Shown here piece after piece: positions 17,455-26,008 of a stretch of 64,000 nucleotides of DNA. Position numbers and translations under genes: made by a program. Location of the stretch: positions 40,375 to 104,374 of the forward strand of contig NZ_JAPESW010000011.1 in the NCBI RefSeq assembly GCF_028527925.1, read 5' to 3'. Position 1 is the first letter of the stretch. Every line of letters begins with the position of its first letter. The notes below the pieces were generated by a model. It did not search any database, had not been told where the DNA came from, and worked only from the letters and a program-made list of their open reading frames with translations. Source of the stretch: Cellulomonas fimi. GTDB lineage: Bacteria > Actinomycetota > Actinomycetes > Actinomycetales > Cellulomonadaceae.

Positions 17455-17518
17455 GCGCGGTGGTGCGGACGCGCGGTGCGCCAGGGCAAGGGCGCCGGTC
17501 GGCGCGGTGGTGCGGACG
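17455..17518. repeat. 17-bp direct repeat in the dnaE2/aldolase intergenic space
   Basis: GCGCGGTGGTGCGGACG occurs at 17455-17471 and again at 17502-17518, 47 bp apart start to start, with partly matching flanks. It lies in the 201 bp between dnaE2 and the aldolase gene. No function is evident; it may be a decayed duplication. Confidence 0.5.
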
Positions 17519-17546
17519 GGCTCACGCGGGCGTCGGGCGTCGGCCG

Positions 17547-20500
17547 TCAGCGGAAGTCGCGGGACGTCGTGCGGACCTTGAGGGACAGGACGCCCAGGTG
17601 CTCGGCGACGAGGTTCGTGGCGCCGTCAGAGCGTTCGAGCCGGCCCCGGACGACGAGCGCCCGGGACGTGCGCGCGACCCGTCGGAACCGTTGCCACAGG
17701 CCCGCGGAGCACACGATGTTGAGCAGCCCCGTCTCGTCCTCGAGCGACAGGAACGTCACCCCGCCCGCGGTGCCGGGACGCTGCCGGTGCGTCACGACCC
17801 CCGCGACGGCGACGCGTCGCCCGGGCTCGTGGCGGAACGCGTCGACGACGCGCAGCACCCCCGCCTCGTCCAGGCCGTCGCGGACGAACTGCGTCGGGTA
17901 GGAGTCGACGGACACGCCCGTCGCCCACACGTCGGCCGTCGCGACCTCGACGTCGCTCAGCCCCGGCAGCGTCGGCGCCGCGACCCCGACGCTCACCCCC
18001 GGCAGCGTGTCCGGCCCCTCCTGCGCGAGCGCCCCCGCCGCCCACAGCGCCTCGCGGCGGGTCGCGCCCAGGCTGTCGAGCGCTCCGGCGGTCGCGAGCG
18101 CCTCGACCTGCACGGTGGTCAGCCGGACCCGTCGGACCAGGTCCCGCAGGTCGGCGAACGGGCCGTGCGCGACGCGCTCGTCGACGACCTTCTGCGCGAC
18201 GTCCTCCCCCACCGACCGCACCGACGCGAGCCCCAGGCGCACCGCGAGCGACCGCGGCACGTCCGCGTCGGCGCCCGTGCGCACCCCCGCGGCGACGGCC
18301 GGACCGGTGCCGCTCGGCGCGGGGACCAGCAGCGGCTCCCCGCCCGGCGGCGTCGGGCCGGTGCGCTCGACGCACGCCTGCACGTCGGACGCCTGCACGT
18401 CGGGCCGCAGCACCTCGATGCCGTGCCGGCGGGCGTCGGCGGCGAGGCTCTGCGGTGAGTAGAAGCCCATCGGCTGCGCCGCGAGCAGCCCCGCGTAGAA
18501 CGCGGCCGGGTGGTACACCTTCAGCCACGCGCTCGCGTACACGAGGAACGCGAACGAGTACGCGTGCGACTCGGGGAAGCCGAAGTCGGCGAACGCGCGC
18601 AGCTTCTCGTAGATCTGCTCCCCCACGTCCGGCCCGATGCCGTGCGACGCCATGCCCGACATGAGCCGCCCCTTGAGCGCCTCCATGCGTTCCGTCGAGC
18701 GCTTCGACCCCATCGCGCGGCGCAGCTGGTCGGCCTCCGCGGGCGTGAAGTCGGCGACGTCGATCGCCATCTGCATGAGCTGCTCCTGGAACAGCGGCAC
18801 GCCCTTGGTCTTCGCAAGCGACTTCTCCAGCAGCGGGTGCAGGTACGTGACGGCCTGCCGGCCGTGCGCACGCTCGATGTACGGGTGCACCGAGTTGCCC
18901 TGGATGGGCCCGGGGCGGATGAGCGCGACCTCGATGACGATGTCGTAGAACGTGCGCGGCCGCAGGCGCGGCAGCGTGCCCATCTGCGCGCGCGACTCGA
19001 CCTGGAACACCCCGACGGTGTCCGCGGCGCTCAGCAGGTCGTACACCCGCGCGTCCTCCGCGGGCAGCGCGTGCAGGTCGAGCTTCTCCCCCTCGTGCTT
19101 CTCGACGTCCGTGAACGCGAGCCGCAGCGCCGTGAGCATCCCGAGCCCCAGCAGGTCGAACTTCACGAGCCCCGCGTCGGCGCAGTCCTCCTTGTCCCAC
19201 TGCAGGACCGTCCGGCCCGGCATGCGCGCCCACTCCACCGGGCACACCTCGATCACGGGCCGGTCGCACATCACCATGCCGCCCGAGTGGATGCCGAGGT
19301 GCCGCGGCAGCCGCAGGAACCGGTCGGCCAGGTCGACGACGTGCTCCGGGATCTCGTCGAGGTCGCTCGCCGCGGGCGGCAGCACCGCGGGGACGACGTC
19401 GTGCCCGTCGGACGTCGCCAGGCCCGGCACCTCGGTGCCGCGGGGCGACCGCGTCAGCACCGGCGGCGGCTCGTAGGTGTTGCCCCACATCGACGCCTTG
19501 GCGCGGCGCCGCTCGTCGCGCGCGGTGCTGACGGCCGTGGCCCGGTCGTGCGGCTCGCCTCCCGCACCACGACCCTCCGGCGGCCACAGCCCGACGTGCC
19601 CGTCGTGCGGGCGGTCGGGACGACCGGGTGACCCGGCGCGGCCGTCGTGCGGGCGGTCCGGTCGACCGGGCGACCCGACGTGCCCGTCGTGCGGGCGGTC
19701 CGGGCGGCCCGCCGCCGGAACCCCCTGCGGTCCGGCGGCGGGGGTCTCGGTGGGGCGCCGCCGGGCGGACGGTCCCGGCGGGCCGGGCGGGTGTGGTGAC
19801 GGGCGCGCCGGCGGCGGGGGTGCCGGTGCGGGCTGCGGCGGACGCAGGCTGCCCCAGCGCTCGATGGACTTCGCCCACGCGTCCTGCTGCCCGGCGTCGT
19901 ACCCGAGGGCCCGGGCGGCGTCGCGGATCGCCGAGCGCGGGCGGTACGAGATGACGTTCGCGACCTGCGCGGCGTGCGAGCGGCCGTGCTTCTCGAAGAC
20001 GTACTGGATGACCTCCTCGCGGCGCGCGGACTCGATGTCGACGTCGATGTCCGGCGGCCCGTCGCGCTCGGGCGCGAGGAACCGCTCGAACAGCAGCCCG
20101 TGCCGCACCGCGTCGACGGCCGTGACGCGCAGCGCGTAGCAGACCGCCGAGTTCGCGGCCGAGCCGCGGCCCTGCGCGAGGATCCCGTGGTCGCGGCAGA
20201 ACTTCACGAGGTCGTAGACGACGAGGAAGTACCCGGGGAACCCGAGGTCCTCGATGACGCGCAGCTCGTGCGCGAGCTGCGCGTACGCGCCGGGCACGCG
20301 CTCGTCATCGGGCGGCCCGTAGAGCTCGAGCGCGCCCTGCCGGACGAGCTCGCGCAGCCATGTCGCCTCGGTGTGCCCGTCCGGGACCGGGTACGGCGGC
20401 AGCTGCGGCGCGACGAGCGACAGGTCGAACGCGCACTCGGCGGCGAGCGCCGCCGCCGTGCCGACCGCCGACGGGTGCCGCCGGTGCAGCGCGAGCATCT

Positions 20501-21377
20501 CCTCCGCGGACCGCAAGTGCGCGACGGGGGCCGCGGGCAGCCAGCCGTCGAGGTCCTCGACCGACGAGCGGGCGCGCACGGCCGCGAGCGCCGCCGCGAG
20601 GTCCGCGTCGCGCGGCGTCGCGTAGTGCACGTTGCCCGTCGCGACGAGCGGGAGGCGCGCGTCGGCGGCGAGCGAGGCGAGCGCGTCGGCCCGTTCCGAG
20701 TCGTACGGGTCGGCCGACGCGGTGACCTCGACGGCGACGTTGTCCCGGCCGAACAGCGCGACGAGTCGGTCGAGCTCGGCGCGCGCCGCGTCCAGTCCGC
20801 CCGGCGCGACCCCGCCGACGCCCGACGGGTCGCCGCCCGCGAGCGCGCGCCGCACGGACCCCTTGCGGCAGCCCGTGAGCACGAGCCACTGGCCCGCGGC
20901 GTTCGCGGCGAGCTCCTCCAGGCGGTAGTCCGCGGCACCCTTCTCGCCCGTGCGCAGGTGCGCCTCGGCGATCGACCGGGACAACGCCCGGTATCCCGCG
21001 GGTCCGCGCGCGAGCACGAGCAGGTGCGACGCGCGGGGGTCGGGCACGCCCGTCGGCGGGTCCAGCACCGGCAGCCCCGGCGTGGCGCGCGTGCGCTCCC
21101 GCGCGTGCTTGCGACCGTCGGGGGCGGGCAGGTGCAGCTCCGCGCCGAACGCGGTGGGCAGCCCGACGGCCTTCGCGGCCTGCGAGAACCGGACGACGCC
21201 GTACAGCCCGTCGTGGTCCGTCAGCGCGAGCGCGTCGAGGCCCAGCCGGGCGGCCTCCGCGGCGAGCTCCTCGGGCTGGCTCGCGCCGTCGAGGAAGCTG
21301 AACGCCGAGTGCGCGTGCAGCTCGGCGTACCGCGGCGGGAAGGGCGCACGGGTACGCGTCGGTGGGCTGTCAGTCAT
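17547..21377 (-). CDS. dnaE2: Error-prone DNA polymerase III alpha subunit (DnaE2/ImuC)
   Basis: A 1276-residue C-family polymerase. The N-terminal PHP domain (about residues 15-300, AELHAHSAFSFLDGAS) is followed by palm and fingers with the acidic motif PDIDVDIES, then a C-terminal OB domain (GVVTHRQRPGTAGGVTFLSLED). It is the translesion polymerase of the mycobacterial-type mutasome with ImuA' and ImuB, induced by DNA damage. I start at the ATG at 21377, which overlaps the imuB stop by 8 nt. An extra proline/glycine/arginine-rich insert of about 160 residues (roughly 505-669) interrupts the polymerase core between KSIERWGSL and LDEIPEHVVDL. It contains a 14-residue tandem repeat. Most DnaE2 proteins are about 1050-1100 residues, so this insert accounts for the extra length. 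Confidence 0.95.
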   Translation of the reverse strand: MTDSPPTRTRAPFPPRYAELHAHSAFSFLDGASQPEELAAEAARLGLDALALTDHDGLYGVVRFSQAAKAVGLPTAFGAELHLPAPDGRKHARERTRATPGLPVLDPPTGVPDPRASHLLVLARGPAGYRALSRSIAEAHLRTGEKGAADYRLEELAANAAGQWLVLTGCRKGSVRRALAGGDPSGVGGVAPGGLDAARAELDRLVALFGRDNVAVEVTASADPYDSERADALASLAADARLPLVATGNVHYATPRDADLAAALAAVRARSSVEDLDGWLPAAPVAHLRSAEEMLALHRRHPSAVGTAAALAAECAFDLSLVAPQLPPYPVPDGHTEATWLRELVRQGALELYGPPDDERVPGAYAQLAHELRVIEDLGFPGYFLVVYDLVKFCRDHGILAQGRGSAANSAVCYALRVTAVDAVRHGLLFERFLAPERDGPPDIDVDIESARREEVIQYVFEKHGRSHAAQVANVISYRPRSAIRDAARALGYDAGQQDAWAKSIERWGSLRPPQPAPAPPPPARPSPHPPGPPGPSARRRPTETPAAGPQGVPAAGRPDRPHDGHVGSPGRPDRPHDGRAGSPGRPDRPHDGHVGLWPPEGRGAGGEPHDRATAVSTARDERRRAKASMWGNTYEPPPVLTRSPRGTEVPGLATSDGHDVVPAVLPPAASDLDEIPEHVVDLADRFLRLPRHLGIHSGGMVMCDRPVIEVCPVEWARMPGRTVLQWDKEDCADAGLVKFDLLGLGMLTALRLAFTDVEKHEGEKLDLHALPAEDARVYDLLSAADTVGVFQVESRAQMGTLPRLRPRTFYDIVIEVALIRPGPIQGNSVHPYIERAHGRQAVTYLHPLLEKSLAKTKGVPLFQEQLMQMAIDVADFTPAEADQLRRAMGSKRSTERMEALKGRLMSGMASHGIGPDVGEQIYEKLRAFADFGFPESHAYSFAFLVYASAWLKVYHPAAFYAGLLAAQPMGFYSPQSLAADARRHGIEVLRPDVQASDVQACVERTGPTPPGGEPLLVPAPSGTGPAVAAGVRTGADADVPRSLAVRLGLASVRSVGEDVAQKVVDERVAHGPFADLRDLVRRVRLTTVQVEALATAGALDSLGATRREALWAAGALAQEGPDTLPGVSVGVAAPTLPGLSDVEVATADVWATGVSVDSYPTQFVRDGLDEAGVLRVVDAFRHEPGRRVAVAGVVTHRQRPGTAGGVTFLSLEDETGLLNIVCSAGLWQRFRRVARTSRALVVRGRLERSDGATNLVAEHLGVLSLKVRTTSRDFR
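19592..19712 (-). repeat. 42-bp tandem repeat inside dnaE2
   Basis: Nearly three copies of a 42-bp unit encode GRPDRPHDGHVGSP with few changes. They lie in the low-complexity insert of the polymerase. The unit is a multiple of three, so copy-number change would keep the frame. Confidence 0.9.
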
Positions 21378-23280
21378 ACGTCGCCTCGCACGTCCAGCCG
21401 TCCGCGTCGCCGGCGAGCAGGACCGCGTCGCCGTCGTCGAACGCGACCTGCAGGTGCCCGCGCACGCCGACCCGTCCCCCGGTCCCCCACCAGCGCTCGC
21501 TCGACAGCCACGGCCCCGCCCACCCGGCGACCGCCCGTTCGCGCACACGCACCGGCTCGTCGCGCCCGTCCGACGTCACGCGCCCGGCCGACCATGCACC
21601 GCCGGACGGCCACCCGTCGGACGCGAGGAACCCCTCGGCCGGCGAGCGCCCGCGCGGCGAGGGGAACCCGCCCGTCCCTGTCGTGCGCGCCGACGCCCGT
21701 GCCACCGACGACGCGTCGGTGTCCGACGCGACCGGCCAGCGGACCGTCGCGGGCTCCCCGCGCAGGCCGACGCGCACGTCGAGGACCACCGGCCGCCCGG
21801 CGGCGTCACGCACGTCGACGGGGAGCGGACGCGCGAGGACGGTCGCGGGCGCCGGGTCCGGCAGCCGACCGGGCCAGGGCAGGTCGGCCGCGCGCGCGGC
21901 CTGCGTCTGCTCGCCCCACGGCTGCAGGTGGACCTGGTCGCGCACCCCGCGGCCGCCCTGCAGCGTCGCCGTGAGCACGCCCTGCCCGCCGACGATCCCC
22001 TGCACGCGGTCGAGCGCGCGGTGCGCCCGCAGGTCGCCGCCGGACGGCCCGCCCCACAGCCGCCCCTGCTCAGCCCCGGCGGGCGCGACGTCGAGCGCGG
22101 TGACGGCGAGCCGCACCAGCGTCACGGGGCGGACGTCGTCGTCGACCCACGGCTCGTCGACGAGGTCGTCGAACGCCCACGGGTCCTGCGCCCCGTCGCG
22201 GGCGGCCCGGGCACGCGCGGCGCGTGCCCGGGCGGCGCGGACGCGCTCGGGGGCGTCCTGCGCACGGCTGCGCGCGGTCGCGACGGCGGTGGACGACAGC
22301 CAGCTCTCGAGCTGCCAGCGGATGCGGTCGGTGATGCGCTGCGGCGTCAGCCCGCCGAACCCGCCGAGGTCGGTGCGCCACGTGCGGACCAGGTCGGTGC
22401 CGTCGTCGGTGCGCGCGGCGATCTGCATGCGACCGCACGTCACGGACCGGTGCACGAGCTGCGCGTGCAGGTCCTCGGCGAGGCGGCGGCCGGCGAACGT
22501 CGCGGTGTCGACGCGGTCGACCGGCGGGTCGAGCTCGGCGACGACCTCGAGGTCGGCCTCGGGACGGCGACGCGCCGGTGGGCGCTCGTCGTCGCCGCGC
22601 GCGAGCGTCTGCGCCCACACGCCGAGCCGCCCGAAGCGCGCGTGCACGTCGCCCGTCGGCAGCGCGGCGAGCTGACCCAGCGTGCGCAGGCCGAGCCGGT
22701 GCAGCAGGTCGACGAGATCGGCGACCTGCTGGGCGGCGTCCTCGGTGACGGCGGCATGCACGAGCTCGGTGACCCCACGCTGAGCGAGGAACGCGGGCGA
22801 CGAGCCGGGCGGGACGACGGCCCCGGTGCGCGCGGCGACGACCGCCGCGAGCAGGCCGTCGGCGGTGCCGACCGCGCACTCGTGCCCCGCGTGCGCGGCG
22901 ACGGCGTCGACGAGCCGTTCCGCGAGCACGTCCTCCGACCCGTGGTACCGGCTGGCACCCCCGGCGGGCAGCAGCAGGAGGCCGGCGCGCACGACCTCGA
23001 TCCCGGCGACGACGGTCTCCGCCGCGCTCGCGACCGGCTCGAACAGGCGCACGTCGCGCACGTCGTCGGCGGGCAGCAGCACGAGCTCGGGGCAGCACCC
23101 CTGCGCCTGCCGTCGACGCATGCCGCGACGCACCCCCTCGACGCGCGCGAGCGCCGAGACGGCCGTGACGCGCCGCCCGTCGTGCACGGCGGCGGGCAGG
23201 TGCGCGGGAACCTCGTCGGCGGTGGTCGCGGCGACGACGGGCCAGTCGGGGACCCAGAGGACGGTGGTGCGGGTACTCAC
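21370..23280 (-). CDS. imuB: Y-family polymerase-like mutasome protein ImuB
   Basis: A 636-residue ImuB. The Y-family fold is present (DWPVVAA at the N-terminus, a LVDLLHRLGLRTLGQLAALP helix-hairpin-helix near residue 230, then the little-finger domain), but the catalytic SxDE position reads LPAGGA. It should therefore be a non-catalytic scaffold that binds the beta clamp and bridges DnaE2. A long C-terminal extension follows. The GTG start at 23280 gives VSTRTTVLWVPDWP, the normal N-terminus; the longest frame adds an Arg-rich tail of about 50 residues. It lies 10 nt after imuA' and overlaps dnaE2. Confidence 0.93.
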   Translation of the reverse strand: MSTRTTVLWVPDWPVVAATTADEVPAHLPAAVHDGRRVTAVSALARVEGVRRGMRRRQAQGCCPELVLLPADDVRDVRLFEPVASAAETVVAGIEVVRAGLLLLPAGGASRYHGSEDVLAERLVDAVAAHAGHECAVGTADGLLAAVVAARTGAVVPPGSSPAFLAQRGVTELVHAAVTEDAAQQVADLVDLLHRLGLRTLGQLAALPTGDVHARFGRLGVWAQTLARGDDERPPARRRPEADLEVVAELDPPVDRVDTATFAGRRLAEDLHAQLVHRSVTCGRMQIAARTDDGTDLVRTWRTDLGGFGGLTPQRITDRIRWQLESWLSSTAVATARSRAQDAPERVRAARARAARARAARDGAQDPWAFDDLVDEPWVDDDVRPVTLVRLAVTALDVAPAGAEQGRLWGGPSGGDLRAHRALDRVQGIVGGQGVLTATLQGGRGVRDQVHLQPWGEQTQAARAADLPWPGRLPDPAPATVLARPLPVDVRDAAGRPVVLDVRVGLRGEPATVRWPVASDTDASSVARASARTTGTGGFPSPRGRSPAEGFLASDGWPSGGAWSAGRVTSDGRDEPVRVRERAVAGWAGPWLSSERWWGTGGRVGVRGHLQVAFDDGDAVLLAGDADGWTCEATYD

Positions 23281-23290
23281 GACGCGCTCC

Positions 23291-24502
23291 TCACCCCACG
23301 AGCCGCAGACCGACGGCGGCCTGCTCCTCGACCTCGGCCGGTGCGGTCGGCACCGCGGGTGCGACCGGGGTGCCGGTCGAGGTGTCCGCCGACAGCGGCA
23401 GCGTGAGGTCCACGGACAGCGGGACGGCCGACCCGCCACGCCCCGACCGCGTGACGCGCAGCTCGTGCGTCCGCAGCCGCCCGTCGCCCGCGCCGACGCC
23501 CCACCAGCGCCCCGCCTCGACGGTCAGCACCGTCGACGCGCCCGGCCACGCGACGCTCGACAGCAGGACCGCACCGCGGTCCCGCGCACGGGCGGACAGC
23601 CGGCGGCGGTCGGTGTCGGTGAGCACGGCGTCCGGCCCGACGAGCACCACGTCGATGCCGTCGACGAGCGCCGCGACGACGGTCGCGGCGTCCTGCCCCG
23701 GGCGCGGCACGAGCGCGAGCCGCTCGAGCGCCACACCGGCCTCCGCGGCCGCGAGCAGCCCCACGGTCGGCTGCCCCACGACCGCCGCCCACGCACCGCC
23801 CGCGCAGGCGTGCGCGAGCATCGTCAGCACGAGCGAGGTCGACCCCACGACGGCCGTCGTGGCACCGCGGCGCAGCCCGTCGGGCAGCAACGGCGCGAGC
23901 CGGTCCGGGACGGGCAGCGGCGGCCGCTCGGCGGCGAGGACCCCGGCGGGACGGGTCGCGGCCGACCCCGGGTGCGACCGCGTCCACGCCTCGTCCGCGG
24001 CCCGCGACGGCACGGTGCGGTCGGTGGCAGCGGCGTGCGGCTGCGCGGTGCGGTCGGTGGGCACGGCGCCGGGCGCCGCGAACAACGCCGCAGCCGGCGC
24101 ACCGTCGCGCTCGGACGCTGCCACTGTCCCGTCCGGGGACGCTTCGCGCACCACCGCACGCCGCGCGGACCAGGACCTGTCGTGCGCAGACGAGGACACG
24201 TCGTGCGTGGACGAGCCGTCGTGCCCAGCCGCGGACGGCTCTGCGCGGTGCGTCGGCCCCCCGCCGGACGACGGACGTGGCGCCCCGCGCACGGGGTCGG
24301 CCGCGAACGGCACGGGTGCCCCGCCGGCGGGCGCGGGCCGGGTGTCCGCCCCGTGCTGGGTGCCCTCGACAAGGCTCGCGGACGACTCGGCCGGACGCGT
24401 CCCGACCCGGACGCTGCGCGCCCCGGTCCGCAGCTCGGCGTGCGCCAGCACAGCCCGGGCCAGCTCGACCCGCGCCTGCTCGGACAGCACGCTCGCTGCC
24501 AT
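23291..24502 (-). CDS. imuA': RecA-like mutasome accessory protein ImuA'
   Basis: A 403-residue RecA/SulA-like protein of the ImuA' type. The N-terminal helix (VLSEQARVELARAVLAHAELRTG) is followed by a long low-complexity linker (about residues 30-185) and a RecA-fold C-terminal half. Where RecA has its Walker A loop this protein has VVGSTSLVLTML, with no GKT, so ATP binding by the canonical loop is not expected. In mycobacteria ImuA' binds ImuB and is essential for DnaE2 mutagenesis. It is the first gene of the SOS operon, with a perfect LexA box about 70 nt upstream. The start ATG at 24502 follows GGAGG. Confidence 0.88.
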   Translation of the reverse strand: MAASVLSEQARVELARAVLAHAELRTGARSVRVGTRPAESSASLVEGTQHGADTRPAPAGGAPVPFAADPVRGAPRPSSGGGPTHRAEPSAAGHDGSSTHDVSSSAHDRSWSARRAVVREASPDGTVAASERDGAPAAALFAAPGAVPTDRTAQPHAAATDRTVPSRAADEAWTRSHPGSAATRPAGVLAAERPPLPVPDRLAPLLPDGLRRGATTAVVGSTSLVLTMLAHACAGGAWAAVVGQPTVGLLAAAEAGVALERLALVPRPGQDAATVVAALVDGIDVVLVGPDAVLTDTDRRRLSARARDRGAVLLSSVAWPGASTVLTVEAGRWWGVGAGDGRLRTHELRVTRSGRGGSAVPLSVDLTLPLSADTSTGTPVAPAVPTAPAEVEEQAAVGLRLVG

Positions 24503-24570
24503 CCGCACCCACCTCCAGCACAGGTGTACACCGCTGTGAACTGCGGCAACACCCGGAATCGCTCATCTGA

Positions 24571-24586
24571 TCGAACATCTGTTCGA
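24571..24586. promoter_or_regulatory. LexA (SOS) box of the imu operon
   Basis: TCGAACATCTGTTCGA matches the actinobacterial SOS box TCGAAC-N4-GTTCGA in all 12 fixed positions. It lies just downstream of the predicted start site of the imuA' promoter, so LexA would block transcription until DNA damage. Confidence 0.95.
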
Positions 24587-24594
24587 AGTATCTC

Positions 24595-24624
24595 AGTAGA
24601 CGCTGACACCCGGAGGCGTGTCAA
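24595..24624 (-). promoter_or_regulatory. Promoter of the imuA'-imuB-dnaE2 operon
   Basis: Minus-strand TTGACA (fwd 24619-24624), an 18-bp spacer and TCTACT (fwd 24595-24600). The LexA box begins 8 bp downstream of the -10. Confidence 0.7.
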
Positions 24625-24666
24625 TCGGAGCCACCCTCCCGGGCGATCACGACGCCCCCGCCGCCG

Positions 24667-24717
24667 CCCGAGAGCGACAACGGCCCGAGTGCGACACATC
24701 GATGTGTCGCTCTCGGG
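24667..24717. repeat. Nested palindrome with two competing stem-loops
   Basis: A 20-bp perfect palindrome GCGACACATCGATGTGTCGC (24691-24710) extends to 34 bp (24684-24717) with one mismatch. A second copy of the left arm, CCCGAGAGCGACA (24667-24679), can also pair with the same right arm (24705-24717). Two mutually exclusive hairpins are therefore possible. It lies between the divergent imuA' and PEBP genes, about 95 bp upstream of the latter. Confidence 0.85.
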
Positions 24718-24812
24718 GCGAAGTCGCCACTCCCGCGCGCGACGCACGCGTCGACGTCCGGGGCACCGCCGAACCGCGCGCATCGCGGGCCGCACCGGGC
24801 GATGATGTCGCG

Positions 24813-25352
24813 ATGACCTCGCTGACCCGTCCCGTCGCCCCCGACCCGTACTCGCTGCTGCCCGCGGTGCCGTCGTTCGAGCTGCGCAGCGACGACGTCG
24901 CGCACGGCGACCGCCTCCCCGACGTGCACACCAACACCCCGGCGGGCGCCAACGTGTCGCCGCACCTGGCGTGGTCGGGCTTCCCGCCCGAGACGCGCTC
25001 GTTCGTCGTGAGCTGCTTCGACCCGGACGCCCCCGGCCCGGCCGGCTGGTGGCACTGGACGCTCGTGGACGTGCCCGCGACGACGACCGAGCTCGCGACG
25101 GGCGCGGGGTCGGCCGGCTCCACCGCCCTGCCGCGCGGGGCCTTCGCGCTCCGCGGCGACGACGGCGAGGCCGCCTACATCGGCGCCGCTCCCCCGCCCG
25201 GCGACCAGGTGCACCGGTACTTCTTCGTCGTGCACGCGCTCGACACCGACTCGCTCGGCGTCGGCCCCGACGCCATGCCCGGCGCGGTCAACACCGCCGT
25301 CGTCTTCCACACGCTCGCGCGTGCCGTGCTCGTCGGGACGTACCAGCGATGA
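24813..25352 (+). CDS. YbhB/YbcL family phosphatidylethanolamine-binding-like protein
   Basis: A 179-residue cytoplasmic PEBP-family protein. The DPDAPGPAGWWHWTLVDVPA segment forms the anion-binding pocket (PEBP CBR1), and HRYFFVVHALD is the second conserved block. Bacterial members are of poorly defined function (YbhB/YbcL, Raf-kinase-inhibitor-like). The ATG at 24813 begins the conserved part directly. Its stop overlaps the start of the YbaK-like gene (ATGA), so the two are co-translated. Upstream lies the nested palindrome shared with the divergent SOS operon. Confidence 0.9.
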   Translation: MTSLTRPVAPDPYSLLPAVPSFELRSDDVAHGDRLPDVHTNTPAGANVSPHLAWSGFPPETRSFVVSCFDPDAPGPAGWWHWTLVDVPATTTELATGAGSAGSTALPRGAFALRGDDGEAAYIGAAPPPGDQVHRYFFVVHALDTDSLGVGPDAMPGAVNTAVVFHTLARAVLVGTYQR

Positions 25353-25930
25353 CGGCGGGCCTGACGACGCTCGGCTCTCTGACCTGGGTCCGCGCGCTCG
25401 ACCGCCCCGACCTGCTGGCGGACCCGGTGCGCGCGGCGGTCGAGGCGTGGGCCGCCGCCGACGACCGCGTCGCGGACGCCGTGGTCGTCACCGAGATCGA
25501 TCCCGACCTGGCGGACACCGCGGCGCTCACGGCCGCCTACGACCTGCCGCCCGCGGCCTCGGCGAACTGCGTGCTGGTCGCGGGGCGCCGCGAGGGCGAG
25601 GAGCGCGTCGCCGCGGCCGTGGTGCGCGCGACGACGCGCGCCGACGTCAACAACGCGGTCAAGCGGCTGCTCGACGTGCGCAAGGCGTCGTTCCTGCCGA
25701 CGGACCGGGCCGTCGCGGAGTCCGGCATGGAGTACGGCGGCATCACGCCGCTCGGCCTGCCCGCGGGCTACCGGGTGCTCGTCGACGCGCGCGTCGCGGC
25801 CGACGACCCGGCTGCGGGTCCGGTCGTCGTGATCGGCAGCGGCCTGCGCCGCTCGAAGGTCGCGCTGCCGGGCACGCTGCTCGCGTCGGCGCCGGGCGTC
25901 GAGGTGGTCGACGGGCTCGCCCTGGCCTGA
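25349..25930 (+). CDS. YbaK/EbsC-type aminoacyl-tRNA deacylase domain protein
   Basis: A 193-residue protein with the YbaK/proline-tRNA-synthetase-associated editing fold. The recognisable parts are ANCVLVAGRREGEERVAAAV, LLDVRKASFLPTDRAV with the conserved Lys, and EYGGITPLGLPAGYRVLVD. Members hydrolyse misacylated tRNAs such as Cys-tRNA-Pro or Ala-tRNA-Pro; which substrate applies here is not visible. It starts at an ATG overlapping the PEBP stop. No partner synthetase gene is nearby. Confidence 0.85.
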   Translation: MTAGLTTLGSLTWVRALDRPDLLADPVRAAVEAWAAADDRVADAVVVTEIDPDLADTAALTAAYDLPPAASANCVLVAGRREGEERVAAAVVRATTRADVNNAVKRLLDVRKASFLPTDRAVAESGMEYGGITPLGLPAGYRVLVDARVAADDPAAGPVVVIGSGLRRSKVALPGTLLASAPGVEVVDGLALA

Positions 25931-25995
25931 CGGCGGGACGCCGGCCCGCCGCGCGAGCCTCGCCCAGGACGACGCCACGACCCGGGTGCCACCCC

Positions 25996-26001
25996 TAGCA
26001 T
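25996..26001 (+). promoter_or_regulatory. -10-like hexamer of a leaderless promoter
   Basis: TAGCAT, 7 nt before the GTG start of the SARP-type regulator and with no Shine-Dalgarno between. Confidence 0.45.
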
Positions 26002-26008
26002 CGGCGCT

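Noticed and set aside
19592..19712. CRISPR-like array
   Set aside because: Three adjacent 42-bp units with no spacers, in frame inside dnaE2: a coding tandem repeat.
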